Part shown: positions 1 to 12,744 of the stretch, piece by piece
Layout of the letters: each line of letters begins with the position of its first letter
Numbering within the stretch: the first letter of the stretch is position 1
Origin: Adenanthera pavonina
Lineage: Eukaryota > Streptophyta > Magnoliopsida > Fabales > Fabaceae
Assembly: GCA_026686845.1 (NCBI GenBank)
Contig: JAIVEN010000006.1
Location: 37,494,501-37,558,500, forward strand
Direction of reading: 5' to 3'
Length of the DNA stretch: 64,000 bases
Program-made: the position numbers and the translations under genes
Notes under the pieces: model-generated
Told to the model about the DNA's origin: nothing
The model's database searches: none
What the model saw: only the letters and a program-made list of their open reading frames with translations

Positions 1-301
1 TTGAGCATATCCCAACCCGCCAGAAAACGGGCTGGCTTGCCCCCAACCAATTTTTTGGTAGCCTTTAGCGGGCCAACCCGTTTTAGAGCAAGCTACCTTA
101 TTTCCCAACTCTAATTCTCGGAATGCATCTCACCATCTTTTACAAAATTTACATAATTGATATGTAAAAAATTAAAAATCCTAAAATAAATTCCCCCCAG
201 AGGTTTAGTTTGTTTAAAAATTTAGCCCCCGACTCACTACTTTCTAGATTTACAGTGGAATGCATCCAAATAAAGTCAAGTGATTGAGTTGACCTTGGAC
301 A
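1..301. other. Non-coding, probable repeat remnant
   Basis: No credible ORF. The first 100 bases contain GC-rich motifs such as gcgggccaacccg, which resemble internal stretches of plant DNA transposons, but no end or target duplication is visible, so no element is called. Confidence 0.3.
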
Positions 302-672
302 GGGGATCGGTGAGACCCCCTCCTATCACAGTGTTGTCGTGGCAGGTTTCTTTTATTTTCTCTTAAATTAAAAATTATAAATAAAAATAAGATTTTTTTA
401 GAGATTATGCAAATATATATTTTGCATATTTTTTATTTTTTTTATTTATTAAAATAATATTATACAGTAAAAATTGAATCTCTATAGTTTACAGTTTTAT
501 GTAGTTTTTTAAAAATTAAGAAAAAATTTAAAAAAAATTTAGAACTATATAATATATATATATATACATGATCTCTAAACATTTATTTTTTATCTTTAAT
601 TTTTAATTTCTTTTAATAAAAAAACTATCACGACTGTACCGTAATAGTAGGGGTCTCCGCAATTGGGACCCC
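302..672. mobile_element. MITE-like inverted-repeat element
   Basis: The two ends are imperfect inverted repeats of about 95 bp. Left-end GGGGATC, GAGACCCC and TTGTCGTGG correspond to right-end reverse-complement GGGGTCCC, GAGACCCC and CAGTCGTGA. The pairing continues through an A/T-rich stretch to AGAGATTATG against AGAGATCATG. The centre is a TA-rich loop near 550-565. There is no coding capacity. I see no clear target duplication, so the superfamily is open and the outer ends may extend to about 289 and 684. Confidence 0.6.
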
Positions 673-1248
673 GACCCCGTCGACTTTCATATGTTAGGCT
701 GGACAAAAAAGTAATGGTTTTTCATCTCTCTAATCATGATGGAAATGGAATCTTAGACGAAGGTGCCTTGGTTCCATAGTCAACTGAGTCAAGAAGAGTC
801 GGTTTCTCTGATTTGATACGTGGAACAAATCTATTTGTTAGATTAAGTCAATCATTTAAAGTCGATGAAAGTTCAACTCTGAAAAATGCTACATGCTGCT
901 CTCCATTCCAACGCTCTCTTTTCTTATCAACTATGAGGAGAAAAGTCATTATATAAATAACAATTATAAAAAATATTTGGACTAAATTTTTTGTTCTGGT
1001 CCCACCAACAAAAAAAAGTCATTATATATAAATAATTAAAACGCGTTGACTCAGTCAATCGTCCAAGAAAAGGGAAATCCCTATTTATATTGTGGGAAAG
1101 GGAAAATCACATAGAAGAACCTAGGAACAAAAATATCTACGCCCAAATCTCTAAAATTGGTCTTGATTTAATTACGTATAACCATTACTACTTCTTTCAA
1201 AGTGTCCACTATCAATCAACGGAAGACAGAGAGACATCGAAATTCAGA
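673..1248 (+). promoter_or_regulatory. Upstream region of ANK-A
   Basis: This non-coding stretch lies directly upstream of the ankyrin gene. A motif containing aaaagtcattatata occurs twice, near 940 and 1013. TATA-like strings occur at about 1022-1035 and 1082-1090, a plausible distance before the ATG at 1249. Which one is used cannot be told from sequence alone. Confidence 0.3.
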
Positions 1249-2851
1249 ATGACAACTTTCGATCACGAAAATGGCAGAATGAGCATTCTTTATGAGGCCT
1301 CCTTCAATGGGTCTGTATCGGTTTTAAACTCACTGATACAGCAAGATCCATTAATCCTTTCTAGAGTTTCACAAACTGCCTTCACAGAAACTCCCTTACA
1401 CATATGTGTTTTGCTTGGTCATTTCGAATTCATAAAGCTCCTTCTCACTCACAAATCCCAACTTGCCTTAGAGTTGGACTCCTCTCGAAGAACAGCCCTA
1501 CACTTAGCTTCTGCAGAGGGTCACATCGACATTGTGAAGGAGTTGCTACGTGCTCATGACCAAGCTTGCTTGGTTCAAGATGAAGAAGAGATGATTCCTT
1601 TACACTACGCAGCAATGAGAGGCCGAACAGAGGTTGCAAAGGAGTTGATCATGGCGAAACCAGAGTCTTTGGGTGTCCTTAGCTGTGGAAAATCAATTTT
1701 CCATTTGTGTGTGACGTACAATCGTTTGGAGACCTTGAAAGCTTTGGTGGAGATGGAGATTGACGGTGCCAGAGAGCTTTTGAAGTTGAGAGACTCGAAC
1801 GGTAACAACACTATCCTGCACTTGGCTGTCATGCTAAAGCAAGTTGAGGTACATTTGCATTTCTCAAGCTATGATCTCCTTTCAGATGTTATGTGATTAT
1901 AATCATAGTTCTTAATTAGTATATATAAAAAATTTGTTTACTGTCTAGACCATAAAGTACCTTCTTTCAATACCAACAATAAGAGAAGCAGCTAGCTTGA
2001 CTAACGACTTGGGTATTACGGCTCAAGATATCATGGAACGTTTTCCAAAAGATTTTAAGAGTCTACAAATGCAACTCATATTGAGAAATGCTGGCATCAA
2101 CGCTGGAAACATCCGAATGGATGCTCATCCACAGCTACCACCATCGACAACGACTACTAATGATGTCGTGAACGAATCAGCGGTGAGAACTCCGAATGAG
2201 AATTGTTGGAAAAAGACTCTAAATCGTATCATAAGATGGTTCGAATATAAGGCACATAATTGGTTAGACGAGATGAGAGGGATTATGAGTGTGGTGGCTA
2301 CAGTGATATCAACCATAACTTTTCAAGCTGGAATAAGTCCTCCAGGTGGCGTCGCTCAACAAGGCTTGAGTAAGTTGTCGTCCCTCGATTGTCTGAATGA
2401 TCAAAATAATAATACAATATTATGTCCTGGGGAGTCAATTTCAGCCAATCAATTCCCAAACTTTTATCGCGGTTTTATGGTCTTCAATACCATCTCTTTC
2501 ATTTCATCAATGTGCGTCACCCTCTTGCTCGTAAGTGGGGTTCCTCTGAAACATAAAGCTGTTATGTGGGTGTTATGTGTAGGCATGTGTGTTACTCTCA
2601 CATGCCTAGTACAAGCTTACATTTTTGGCGTCTCCATCGTCACCCCAGCTGATATTGTTTCCGAATCAGTTTCGAAAATCGGGTACAATGCATCTCTTGG
2701 GGCCTGGATTGGGATTCTTGTGCTCATTGCTCTGTTCTTCCTAGTACGATTTAAGATTTGGTTTATGAAGAAATGCGGCAACAAAATCAAATGTCACATA
2801 TCAATACGAGCAAGGAACGGACGAGGATGTTGCTTTATATCATCTCAGTAG
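1249..2851 (+). CDS. Ankyrin-repeat protein with PGG domain (ANK-A), two exons
   Basis: Exon 1 is 1249-1848 and exon 2 is 1949-2851, separated by a 100-bp GT-AG intron (1849-1948) in phase 0. The product is about 500 residues, the usual size for the plant ankyrin/PGG membrane family that includes ACD6, ITN1 and BDA1. Residues about 12-215 hold five to six ankyrin repeats (TPLHICVLLGH, TALHLASAEGH, IPLHYAAMRGR and others). The PGG domain begins near residue 304, with PPGG at about 331-334. Four hydrophobic segments follow or overlap it, so a plasma-membrane or endomembrane location is expected. The ATG at 1249 is preferred because family similarity begins there; the frame is open further upstream but lacks a convincing earlier start. 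Some family members act in immunity or salt responses; a role here is inference. No lesion is visible. It is the only intact member of the family in the window. Confidence 0.88.
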
Positions 2852-3505
2852 TCAAGGTACAATGTAGTTAATAGGATTTTTTTTTTCCCGGTCAAGTACT
2901 ATTTAGGATTATTATTATCAGCATGTGTATTCTGTATTTTTAATGCATTTGGGAACCTTTTTCAAATAATCATTCCCTGTAACCCATATTTCTGGAGTAG
3001 TGTAGCAGTAAAATCTCCAACACACACTCCAAAAAGCAATTAAATTTGATAGAATTAACTTAGACAAAAATTCTTCCTTTCCCCACCCCTTTAGCTTTAC
3101 ACATATATCTATCTTTTTCAATCTTTAAACCCCCAACGCCTTTTGGAACCAAAAGAGAGGGAGTAGCGGTATTGAGAAGAAGGTGGTCTATTTAGTAGAT
3201 AGAGCTAAAGAAAAGGACCCAACCCGATCATGACAAATGGAAACGAGGATAGGGAGAGTCAAAGAGATTGTTTGTTTTTACTACTTGATCATAAAAGCGA
3301 CTGAAGGACCAATATTATTAGTTTGATCATTTCGATAATAAGGTGATCAATAATATTCGAACAACTCATTAATAAGGTGAATAATAGTAGAACTCGAAAT
3401 ACAAACCTTGTGTTGATTGCGATATAAGCAAGAATTTTTCGGTCACAGACAAAGGAAAACAGGTAAAAAGGTATGGAGAAAAAACCAATAGCCAGGCAAA
3501 CCTTA
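2852..3505. other. 3' flank of ANK-A, no gene seen
   Basis: AT-rich sequence between the ankyrin stop codon and the Copia-1 insertion. No homology-bearing ORF is seen. The last five bases (3501-3505, cctta) are the left target duplication of Copia-1. Confidence 0.5.
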
Positions 3506-3737
3506 TGTTAATTATAATTGATTTGATTTGTTTTGATTGTAATTATCTTAAATTTTCCTTTTCCCTCTTTAGTTTCCTTTTCTTTAGGGATTCTAATTGA
3601 TATTCTTTAATTGTGATTATTCCCTCGACCTCTCTTTCCCATGTATATATTGCACTCTGTATAGTGAAGATAATTAAGCAAGTTTCCTACAATTGCTTCT
3701 TAATTTCTCCTTCTTTTTATTTCTTCTATTTCTGACA
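3506..3737 (+). repeat. Copia-1 5' LTR (232 bp)
   Basis: Begins TGTTAATTATAATT and ends TTTCTGACA. It differs from the 3' LTR at about 16 positions and by one GATTT duplication, so roughly 93% identity by eye. Confidence 0.93.
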
Positions 3738-4138
3738 TGGTATCAGAGCTTTTCTTCCAGTTACTCCGCGTCTGATTGTTCATTCTCCGAGGACAATCCA
3801 GATCTGACATTTTCCCTCCGTTGCACTCCAATTCAGCCACTGTTCACCTCCGTTTCGTGCCTCTACTGAAGTCAACCCACCACACACGCCTGACCATCTT
3901 GTTCGTCGATGTCTCATGACGCTCTTGTCAAATTTTCATGGTGATCGGACCGTCCACGCGCTGCCAAACCGCCGGTGCTCGCCAAAACGTTAAGTTTTCT
4001 TCGTCTGTTCGAGTCACTGCTTTCTAGACCGAGTTCTGAACGGGTTAGACCGGTTCCTAAGGTTTTTGGGTGTGTTCTTTTCATTTCTGGCTTCTGTTTT
4101 TGCAAAATTCTGCTCCTTTTTTGACTTCTACTACTATC

Positions 4139-7100
4139 ATGGATAAAAATGACATTTTACAGCCAATTTCTGTACTGCTTAATGGATCTAACTATTGTCA
4201 CTGGTTAGAGAGCATGCGAGGGTTTCTCAAAGGTTGCAAATTATGGCGATATGTCACAGGTGACATCCTATATCTTGTTCGTTCTGAATTAGAAACGGTC
4301 ACTAAATTTGTTGAGCGTTTAGAAGAATGGGACAGTAAGAATCATTTAATTATCACATGGTTTCAGAATACTTCCATCACCAGCATCAATCAACAATTTG
4401 GATGTTATGAGACTGCCAAAGAGGTATGGGATCATCTTGCTAGTCATTATACGTCCTCTGATCTCTCTAACCAATTTCAGCTTCAGATGGATTTAAGTGC
4501 TTTGAAACAAGAACCTGGCCAGCCTGTTTATGAGTTTCTTGCAAAAATGGAGTTTATTTGGGATCAATTGGCATACTCTGAGCCAACATTCAAGTGCAAC
4601 AATGATACTAATGCCTTTATCTCTTATTGTGATCGTCTTAGACTTATTCACTTTTTGATAGCATTGATTGATGACTTTGAGCCTGTTCGAGCCTCTTTAC
4701 TGCATCAGAGCCCACTTCCTACTCTTAAGGATGCACTTCCTTGGTTAAAATCTGAAGAAACTAGATTGGGACTTTTAAGACGTAACACTCACATGGCATT
4801 TGCTGTGACTGAGAAGAACTCCAAACTTTGTCATCGCTGTCCTCAATCCACTCATGCAATTTCTGAGTGTCCTCTGATTGAATGTCGCACTTGTAAGAAG
4901 AAAGTTCATATTGCTGCAAACTGCCCCTCTCTCCTATGCCGATATTGTAAGAAGAATGGTCATGTCATTTAGCATTGCCCTACTCGTCCTCCCAGATCTG
5001 ATCAGAATAGAAATTTCTCACGATTCAGTCAACCACCCAAGACTGCTTTTTCTACAGCTACTGCCAACGATGTATCCACTCCACCAATCTCCAGTGATCT
5101 TGAGGCTCTTCTCAAGCAATTACTTGCTGGTACCTCCTCTTCACCTACTGCTTTAGCCACTCCCTCAGGTAACCCCTCTTGGTATTTTGATTCTGCTTGT
5201 TATAATCATATGACTGGTCAGTCACAGATCTTTTCTTCTTGGTCTCCTAGTACCGCTACCCCTTCAATCAATACTGCTGATGGTTCATTGATGTCTGTTA
5301 GTCATACTGGTTCTGTTTCTTTGTCAAACCTATCTCTTGATGACCTTTATTATGTTCCTGCTATTTCTTTCAATCTTATATCTGTTGGCCAGTTAGTTGA
5401 CCTTGGTTATGATGTAATCTTCTCTTCTAATGGTTGTCATGTGCAGGATCCTTGGACGGGACAGATTGTTGGAACGGGGCATAAAGTTGGACGTATGTTC
5501 GAGCTGAATTCCTTGCATATTCCTCCATCAAAATCAACTCGATTATATGCTGCTTCCCCTGCCTCTTCTTTTGAGTTGTGACATTATCGTCTTGGTCACT
5601 GCTCCATCAATAAATTGTCATCTTTAATTTCAAATGGACTTTTAGGCAATGTTATTGAAAAATCTTTAGAATGTGTTTCTTGTCAGACTGTAAAACAACC
5701 AGCATTGTCTTTTAATAAAAGTACTTCTGTTTCTGAGTCTCCTTTTGATTTAATCCACTCTGATATTTGGGGCCCTACTCTTACTTCCTCCATGGGAGGA
5801 TCACGTTATTTTGTGATATTTATTGATGATTATTCACGTTTTACCTGGATATATGTGATGAAAGCTCGTTCTGAATTATCTGCGATTTATATTAAATTTG
5901 CAAATATGATTCGCACTCAGTTTTCTAGAAATATCAAGGTTTTTAGGCGTGATAATGCTATGGAATATCGTGACTCCCAACTCCTTAATTTCCTTGATGC
6001 ACAGGGTACTCTCTCACAATACTCTTGTCCTTATACCTTCCAACATAATGGTAGAGCTGAGCGAAAGCATCATCACATTCTTGACACTGTTCGTGCTCTT
6101 CTTATCTCATCATCTTGTCCTGGGTGTTTTTGGGGAGAAGCAGCCCTTACAGCTGTTTATGTTATCAGTCGTATTCCTTCCTCTATACTTAGTAATATCT
6201 CTCCTTTTGAACATCTCTATGGTACACCCCCTGATTATACTATGTTTAAAGTTTTTGGTTGCACTTGTTTTGTTCTTCTCCCTTCCCATGAGTTCACAAA
6301 ACTCCAGGCCCGAGCACGAGTTTGTTGTTTCTTAGGTTATGATTTTGAGCATAAAGGGTATCATTGTTGGGATCCCCTATCTCATCGCATTCACATTTCT
6401 CGTCATGTTATGTTTTGGGAACATGTCATGTTTTCTAGTCTATCCCAATTTTCTTCCATTCCATTGACCTCATATCCTCTTTTTGTCAACCCTTCTGCTG
6501 ATCTTTTTCCAAGTGACACAGGTACTGAAATTTCAGATCAGGTTCCTATTACGTCTGATGATTTACCCCTCACCAATGATCATGCCCCTCTTGAAGATCC
6601 TGCACCTGACATGCCTTCATCTTCCACCACTCGTTCTACAAGAGTAAGACATCTTCCTCCTTATTTTCGTGACTATCATTGCTTTTCTTCCATACTCTCT
6701 TTGCATGAACCTCAGTCCTTTAAAGAAGCCTCTAGTGACCCTCGTTGGCAGCAAGCAATGCAAGATGAATTACAGGCTTTAGAGAAAATGCATACTTGGG
6801 ATTTGGTTGAGCTTCCACCAGATAAAACTCTTGTGGGGAGTAGATGGATCTACAAAATAAAAACTCATTCTGATGGGTCTATAGAGCTATACAAGGCTCA
6901 CTTAGTGGCACAAGGCTTTACTCAAGAGTATGGCATAGATTATGAGGAGACATTTGCTCCGGTTGCTTGTATTACATCAGTCAGAAATCTACTTGCCATT
7001 GCTGCTGCAAAGCAATGGGCTCTTCATCAAATGAATGTCAAAAATGCTTTTTTGAATGGTGACTTAGAGGAAGAGGTATACATGAAACTCCCACCTAACT

Positions 7101-8236
7101 ATCTTTACTCAGGAAACAAAGTCTGTTGTCTTCGTCGAGCTCTCTATGGTCTTAAACAGGCTCCACATGCTTGGTTTGCCAAATTTAGTTCTACAATCAA
7201 TCAACTTGGATTCTCATGTAGTCCCCACAACACTGCACTCTTTATTCGTAGAACTGATCGAGAGATTGTTTTATTACTTTTATATGTTGATGATATAATC
7301 ATTACTGGTGATGACTCCACAGGTATTCAGGAACTCCAAAATTTTCTCGGGCAACACTTTGAAATGAAGAACCTTGGGCACTTAAGTTACTTTCTTGGGT
7401 TAGAAGTATTCACACTGACTGATGGTATTTCTCTTTCTCAAGTTAAGTACGCCTTTGAGTTGATTTCCAAAGCTCAAATTCCTGATGATCAAACTGAGAA
7501 AACTCCTATCGAGCCCAATGCTAGGTTTACACCTACTGATGGCACTCCACTGGATAATCCTACTCTATACCGTGAGTTGGTTGGAAGTCTCATATATCTC
7601 ACCGTTACTCGACCTGATATTGCTTATGCTATTCATATTGTTAGTCAATTTATGTCAGCACCACGTACTACCCATTATGCAGCGGTTCTTCGTATTATTC
7701 AATTTATTAATGGCACTCTATCTCATGGTCTACATTTCTCCGCCACCTCTCATCTTACCTTACAGACTTATTCTAATGCTGATTAGGGCGGTGATCATAC
7801 TGATCGTCGCTCTACTACAGGATTTTGCATATTTCTTGGTACTTCTCTTATTTCATGGCGGAGTAAGAAGCAGACTTTGGCTTCTCAATCTAGCACTGAA
7901 TCTGAATATCGAGCACTAGCAGACACTACCTCTAAAATACTTTGACTTAGATGGTTACTTGAAGACTTGGGCATTTGTCAAACCTCTCCCACTGCTCTTT
8001 ATTGTGATAATCAAAGTGCTATGCAGATTGCTCACAATGATGTCTTTCATGAGAGGACTAAGCATATTGAAATTGATTGTCACTTCACTAGGCAGCATGT
8101 TACCCAAGGCATTCTAAAACTTCTTCCCATCCGGACTGTTGATCAACCAGCTGACCTGTTCACCAAGTCCCATAATCCAGGGAGTTTTCAGCTTTTAGTG
8201 GACAAACACAAAATGGCTGTCATTTCCCCATCTTGA
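4139..8236 (+). pseudogene. Copia-1 gag-pol polyprotein, four premature stops
   Basis: A single frame stays open from ATG 4139 to 8236 apart from stops at 4970 (TAG), 5579 (TGA), 7784 (TAG) and 7943 (TGA). The gag region has three consecutive CCHC zinc knuckles at 4829-4978; the first stop falls inside the third. A protease motif (YFDSACYNHMT) lies near 5185. The integrase follows, with its zinc finger and a D, D, E core (DIWGP, RRDNAMEY, GRAERK). Reverse transcriptase has YVDD near 7290. RNase H includes YSNAD, TESEYRAL and YCDNQSA. All four stops sit where the conserved family residue is Trp, and no frameshift was found. The copy is therefore lightly damaged by base substitution only. A product would need several readthrough events, so it is inactive as it stands. 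Confidence 0.92.
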
Positions 8237-8249
8237 GTTTGAGGGGGGA

Positions 8250-8486
8250 TGCTAATTATAATTGATTTGATTTGATTTGTTTTGATTGTAATTATTTTAG
8301 ATTTCTCTTTTCCCTCTTTAGTTTCATTTTCTTTAGGGATTCTGATTGATATTCTTTAATTGTAATTATTTCCTCGACCTCTCTTTCCCGTGCATATATT
8401 GCACTCTGTATAGTGAAGATAATCAAACAAGTTTCCTACAATTGCTTCTGAATTTCTCCTTCTTTTTATCTCTTCTATTTCTGACA
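8250..8486 (+). repeat. Copia-1 3' LTR (237 bp)
   Basis: Begins TGCTAATTATAATT, ends TTTCTGACA and is followed by the target duplication cctta. One extra GATTT unit makes it 5 bp longer than the 5' LTR. Confidence 0.93.
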
Positions 8487-8491
8487 CCTTA

Positions 8492-11422
8492 CATTACCAC
8501 TTCAGAGTTACTTCGCTTCAAAGGGCACGAACGTGAGTGAGGGAGATTTATTTGCGGAAGCCACTAGACTCAAATTCCTCCTCATCTCTTCTAACCAAGA
8601 CTTCCCCTGAGTAGTTTCTGAAGATAGTGAACCTCTCCATTATGATGAGCAGGAGAAGCTGCCATTGCAATATTTACTTAATAATTATACACCAAGTGAG
8701 GAAGAATTTATATGGTTGTTGTATGAATACTGTGTAATACTGCTAATGCAAGTTCAGGAGTATAGCTGGCTTCTCATTGGTTTTCTTAGGAAGACCAGCG
8801 CTAAAACTAAGTCTACTGTATGCATGCAAGTTGACCACATGAAAAAGCGTTTGAAATGACCATTTCTTTATCCGTCGTCCAATGACAGTGATCAATTGAT
8901 TATTTATGCACAACCTTTTTTTAAGTATTTTACTACCATTTTTTTTTCCGGGGGTGGGGTGGGGAAAGAAGCTGTCACTGGATATATAACGTATATGATC
9001 GCTTAATATTTTAATAGATAATTAGAAGTGAATGAAAATTGGGCTAAAAAAAAAGAAAGAAGATAATAGGTCAATAAATGGGAGATGATCTTCCTAGAAG
9101 CAAATTGCTGAAATAAACTTATATCTAAGTTATTACTGTTTAAAGGATAAATCTCTATATCTCTCCCCTCTCACAAACACATTTTTTTTTTGGCCACTCT
9201 CTCATAAACACATCTATACATAACGTATAGGCTAATTGCAATATTATATAGCTGGCATAGTTAAAACTTAATTTTGTCCCAGAAAAATAAGCTAAAATCG
9301 AGAATCAACACATAATCAAATAGTATCATGAAGAATAGTTAAAATAAAAATCAATAAGCCATTAATATATATATATATATTAAAATCCATATCATATTAA
9401 TATATTCATTATTTTTTATTATTTTTCTACAAATACTGCCTCGAATCTCAAATATAAAAGAATTTTTGTGGAAAGATTTGATCCAAAATATGAGAGAGAA
9501 AAATGTAAATTTATATAATAATAAATGAAGTATTCCAAAAATACCTATGAACCATTGTAATTTTCAATCAGTATTACTCGCTCATGTCTCATTTATAAGG
9601 AAAAAACTATTTTATAGGTAGTAAAAAAAGTATTTCTAATTAGTTAAAATAAATTAATTTATCCTGCAATTAATGAAGGATATTTTTTGAAAATAAAAAA
9701 TTTAATACACTATTAACTCTTTTTTTCTATTTATATTTAAGACTACTAAGAGGAAAAAAATTTTCTTTATAAATAAGACCAGAAAAAATAATTAATCTAG
9801 TATAAAAAAATTAAATATTTGAGAGTAATAATTTTAGAACAAAATATCTTCTAACTACAAATTAAATGATGTTAGTTAACATCATTGATATATATATATA
9901 AAGTATTTCTTATTATATTTGAGACCCGAGAAAAGTACAATATATTTATTTACTTTTGTGAATGCAGAAATATGGATTCATTCCTTCCTCTTGTAATTAA
10001 TGAATTTAATTACCCTCCACCCTCCCACGTTTGAGAGTTCTCAAATTGCACCATTTGCACGGATATAATTAGAAAATGTAGTGCATGATGCAGAAAAGTC
10101 CACGTGTGCAGGATTCTCATTAAAGCCCATCTGTATAAAGGGTACTGTAAGCCGCACTATCTAATGCGAGAGATGGCAGTCAACCAAATTTCTTATTTTT
10201 ATCATTTATCTATTATTCTCACCATCTTAATTTATAGTGTCCTTTTAATTATCACACACATATCAAAATAATAATTACTAACCAAATTTTTTTTATTTTT
10301 TAAATTATCCTTATTTAATAATACTTCTTATATTAATAAATTGCAGTCATTCTCTCCTTCATTCTTTTTTTCGAGTTCCCATAGGTTATTGTTAATTGTA
10401 AAGAGTGAAGTTTTTGAGGGAAATTCTCCTTCATTCATTTATGATTTGACCAAACCATTAAATAATTTTCATTAAATGCATTAATAATCGTAGAATATAT
10501 AAACTTACTTATTAGGAACAATGCTAGAAAGATAATAAAAAAAACACAATATAATTCACACAATGTACTATATTTTGAAATATGAATTTTTCAGAATAAT
10601 ACAATATATAGCGTAATAGAGGGAGTATATTATTAACTACATAATACTAATATAGATATATGTATTGGATATATTATAGTATAATATAAAGAATATAATA
10701 ATTTTTTAAAATTTTAAGATATGAATGCAGGGGATATCTATATATATAATATTATTTATGTAATTATTTATATATATAATTAATAAATATGCACGTTAAA
10801 GGAAAAAATAAGTATTAAATATTCTAAAATTTATAGTATAAATGTTAAAATAAATTATAAAATATTTATAATAACTTCAAATCATCATATTTTACTATAA
10901 AAATTTAAAGTGATATAAATAGATATAAATTAATACAGATAGATATGTGTATACAAGTATAATACATATATCATATCATATTATGTATTTGATATGAGTG
11001 CATTTATCTTTTTGAAGTATAGGTGTTTTATATATTATTAGTATTGTAACTTACTATATTTAATAAAAGAAATGAAATTAACAGGGTTAAATTAAAAATT
11101 TTAATTTTTTTAACTTCAAAAATATAATAAATATTTTTTTAATATGAACCCCTATTATTAATTTATAATATAGGATGGGATGAGGTGTAGTATTTAAAAA
11201 TGTCTCCTATATCATATTTTGTAAGCTGGCCAGGAACATTTAAACGAGCCCACAATCACAACTTTATTTTTGGGAGAAACTCCAGTAGAGGTATGTGAGT
11301 GATAAGAACGGGAGAATCATACACAAGCAAATCGGAAGATTTCTGCAACCCTTCGTACAAGGTCTCATCAATATCACTGTACAATGCTAAATAAAGTTAA
11401 TTTGATGAAAAATATATAAAAA
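8492..11422. other. AT-rich intergenic DNA
   Basis: No recognisable gene. A short open frame at about 8665-8859 (64 codons) has no family signature; it may be a relic of whatever Copia-1 entered. A GAGGGAGTA motif near 10620 resembles one terminus of a Stowaway/mariner-type element, without a partner. Simple TA runs occur near 9368 and 9890. Confidence 0.4.
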
Positions 11423-11729
11423 GGAAAAATTGCAATTCTATGACAATTAGGAAAAATATTAATATTTTCATAATCTAAAAAATTTTAACTTGAACTGAAA
11501 AATTCCAACTTAAACATGAAAATATCTAATAAAAACTTAAAATTTTTTATTATAAATGAAATTTCATGTATAAAATTTTGATTTTGAAAATTTTAAGTTT
11601 ACATTAAATTTTTTGAGTTTTTATTGGACATTTTCATATCTTAATTTAAATATTTTAGGTTCAAGTTAAAATTTTTCATGTCATGAAAATATAAATATTT
11701 CACCCATATCATAAAATTGCAATTTTTCC
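11423..11729. mobile_element. Foldback/MITE-like element, copy 1
   Basis: The left end (GGAAAAATTGCAATT, AATATTTTCAT, AAAAATTTTAACTTGAAC) is matched in inverse orientation by the right end over about 70 bp. The whole 307-bp unit can fold back on itself. It is A/T-rich and non-coding. A related copy lies at 12459-12744. No certain target duplication was identified. Confidence 0.6.
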
Positions 11730-11995
11730 AAAATATTAAAAGTAGTTGTGATTCATTATATTACATCGTTTAATATAATGATATAGATAGCTAAATAATA
11801 ATAACAATAATAAACAGATAGTTGGAATTCTGCCACATCACCACACGCACACAGCGCGTGGAGTCGAAACAATTGAGAGTATCATATTAACTGCAGCAAT
11901 GTAATGTATCTCCATGCCTGTTCGGTGCGTTGAGGAGTAAATTAATGTATCTTATGCATGTTGTGACTAGCGGAATTCCAACCACTTTTTTTTTT

Positions 11996-12215
11996 AATTG
12001 CAATTTCATAACAGACATAAAATATATATGTTTTCATGACTAAATAATTCTAATTTAAATTTAAAAAAATTCAACTAAAATGTGAAAATGTTGAATAAAG
12101 ACTAAAAAAATTTCATTCCTAATAAGTTTTTTTTAATTTTTATTACACATTTCTACGTCATAGTTAATATATTTAAAGTCAAAATTCAAAGATATTATAT
12201 TATAAAAAATTAACT
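11996..12215. repeat. Possible third, degraded copy of the foldback element
   Basis: The left part (TTGCAATTTCATAACAGACA, then TTTTCATGACT) resembles the starts of copies 1 and 2. The right part is too diverged to pair well. Weak call based on visual similarity. Confidence 0.3.
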
Positions 12216-12458
12216 AACCTAATTTTTATTAGAAAATTAACTCAAATACAAAACTTTCTCAAGTAAATATTTTGATAAACAAATATTATAGTTTAATAAA
12301 AGTATATATTAGAATTTGATTACAAAAATTTGCTAAATAAATTTATAAGATTAATTTTTTTTATATGATTGGTTAAAAAATATCACTGTGTAATACTAAA
12401 TAAAATTAATGTGATAAAAAATATATTTAGTAAAAATGTGATGAAAAATATATAAAAA

Positions 12459-12744
12459 GGGGAAATTGTAATTTCATGATAGTTATGAGAAATATTTATA
12501 TTTTCATGATCTAAAAAATTTTAACTAAAACCTTAAAATATATAATAAAGACTCAAAAATATTTTTTAGAAATGAAATTTCACGATTGAAATTTTGGTTT
12601 TTAAAATTTTGAATTTACATAAAATTTTTTGAGTATTTATTGGATATTTTCATATCTCAATTGAAATTTTTTAGATTTAAATTAAAATTTTTCATATCAT
12701 AAAAATATAAATATTTTAATACTATCATGAAATTGTAATTTTTA
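12459..12744. mobile_element. Foldback/MITE-like element, copy 2
   Basis: Same architecture as copy 1. The left end GGAAATTGTAATTTCATGAT pairs with the reverse complement of the right end ATCATGAAATTGTAATTTTT, and pairing continues inward for about 70 bp. Flanking similarity to copy 1 extends beyond the element: both are preceded by ATCACTGT plus a related AT-rich tract and followed by a GAATTCTGCCAC motif. A larger block of about 450 bp was therefore duplicated, or the true element is longer than the foldback core. Confidence 0.6.

Larger units (their letters stand above)
3506..8486 (+). mobile_element. Copia-1, complete Ty1/copia retrotransposon
   Basis: The element runs from TG to CA and is flanked by the 5-bp target duplication cctta (3501-3505 and 8487-8491). 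It has two LTRs, a primer-binding site directly after the 5' LTR (TGGTATCAGAGC, 3738-3749, complementary to initiator tRNA-Met), a leader, one gag-pol frame (4139-8236) and a purine tract (about 8238-8249) just before the 3' LTR. Domain order is gag, protease, integrase, reverse transcriptase, RNase H, which is diagnostic of copia. Four in-frame stops make this copy non-autonomous. Confidence 0.95.

Noticed and set aside
3738..3749. tRNA-like sequence TGGTATCAGAGC
   Set aside because: It is the copia primer-binding site, complementary to a tRNA 3' end, not a tRNA gene. The same applies at 56592-56603.
8665..8859. Plus-strand ORF of 64 codons after Copia-1
   Set aside because: No family resemblance, no clear upstream promoter or splice context; kept only as a note.
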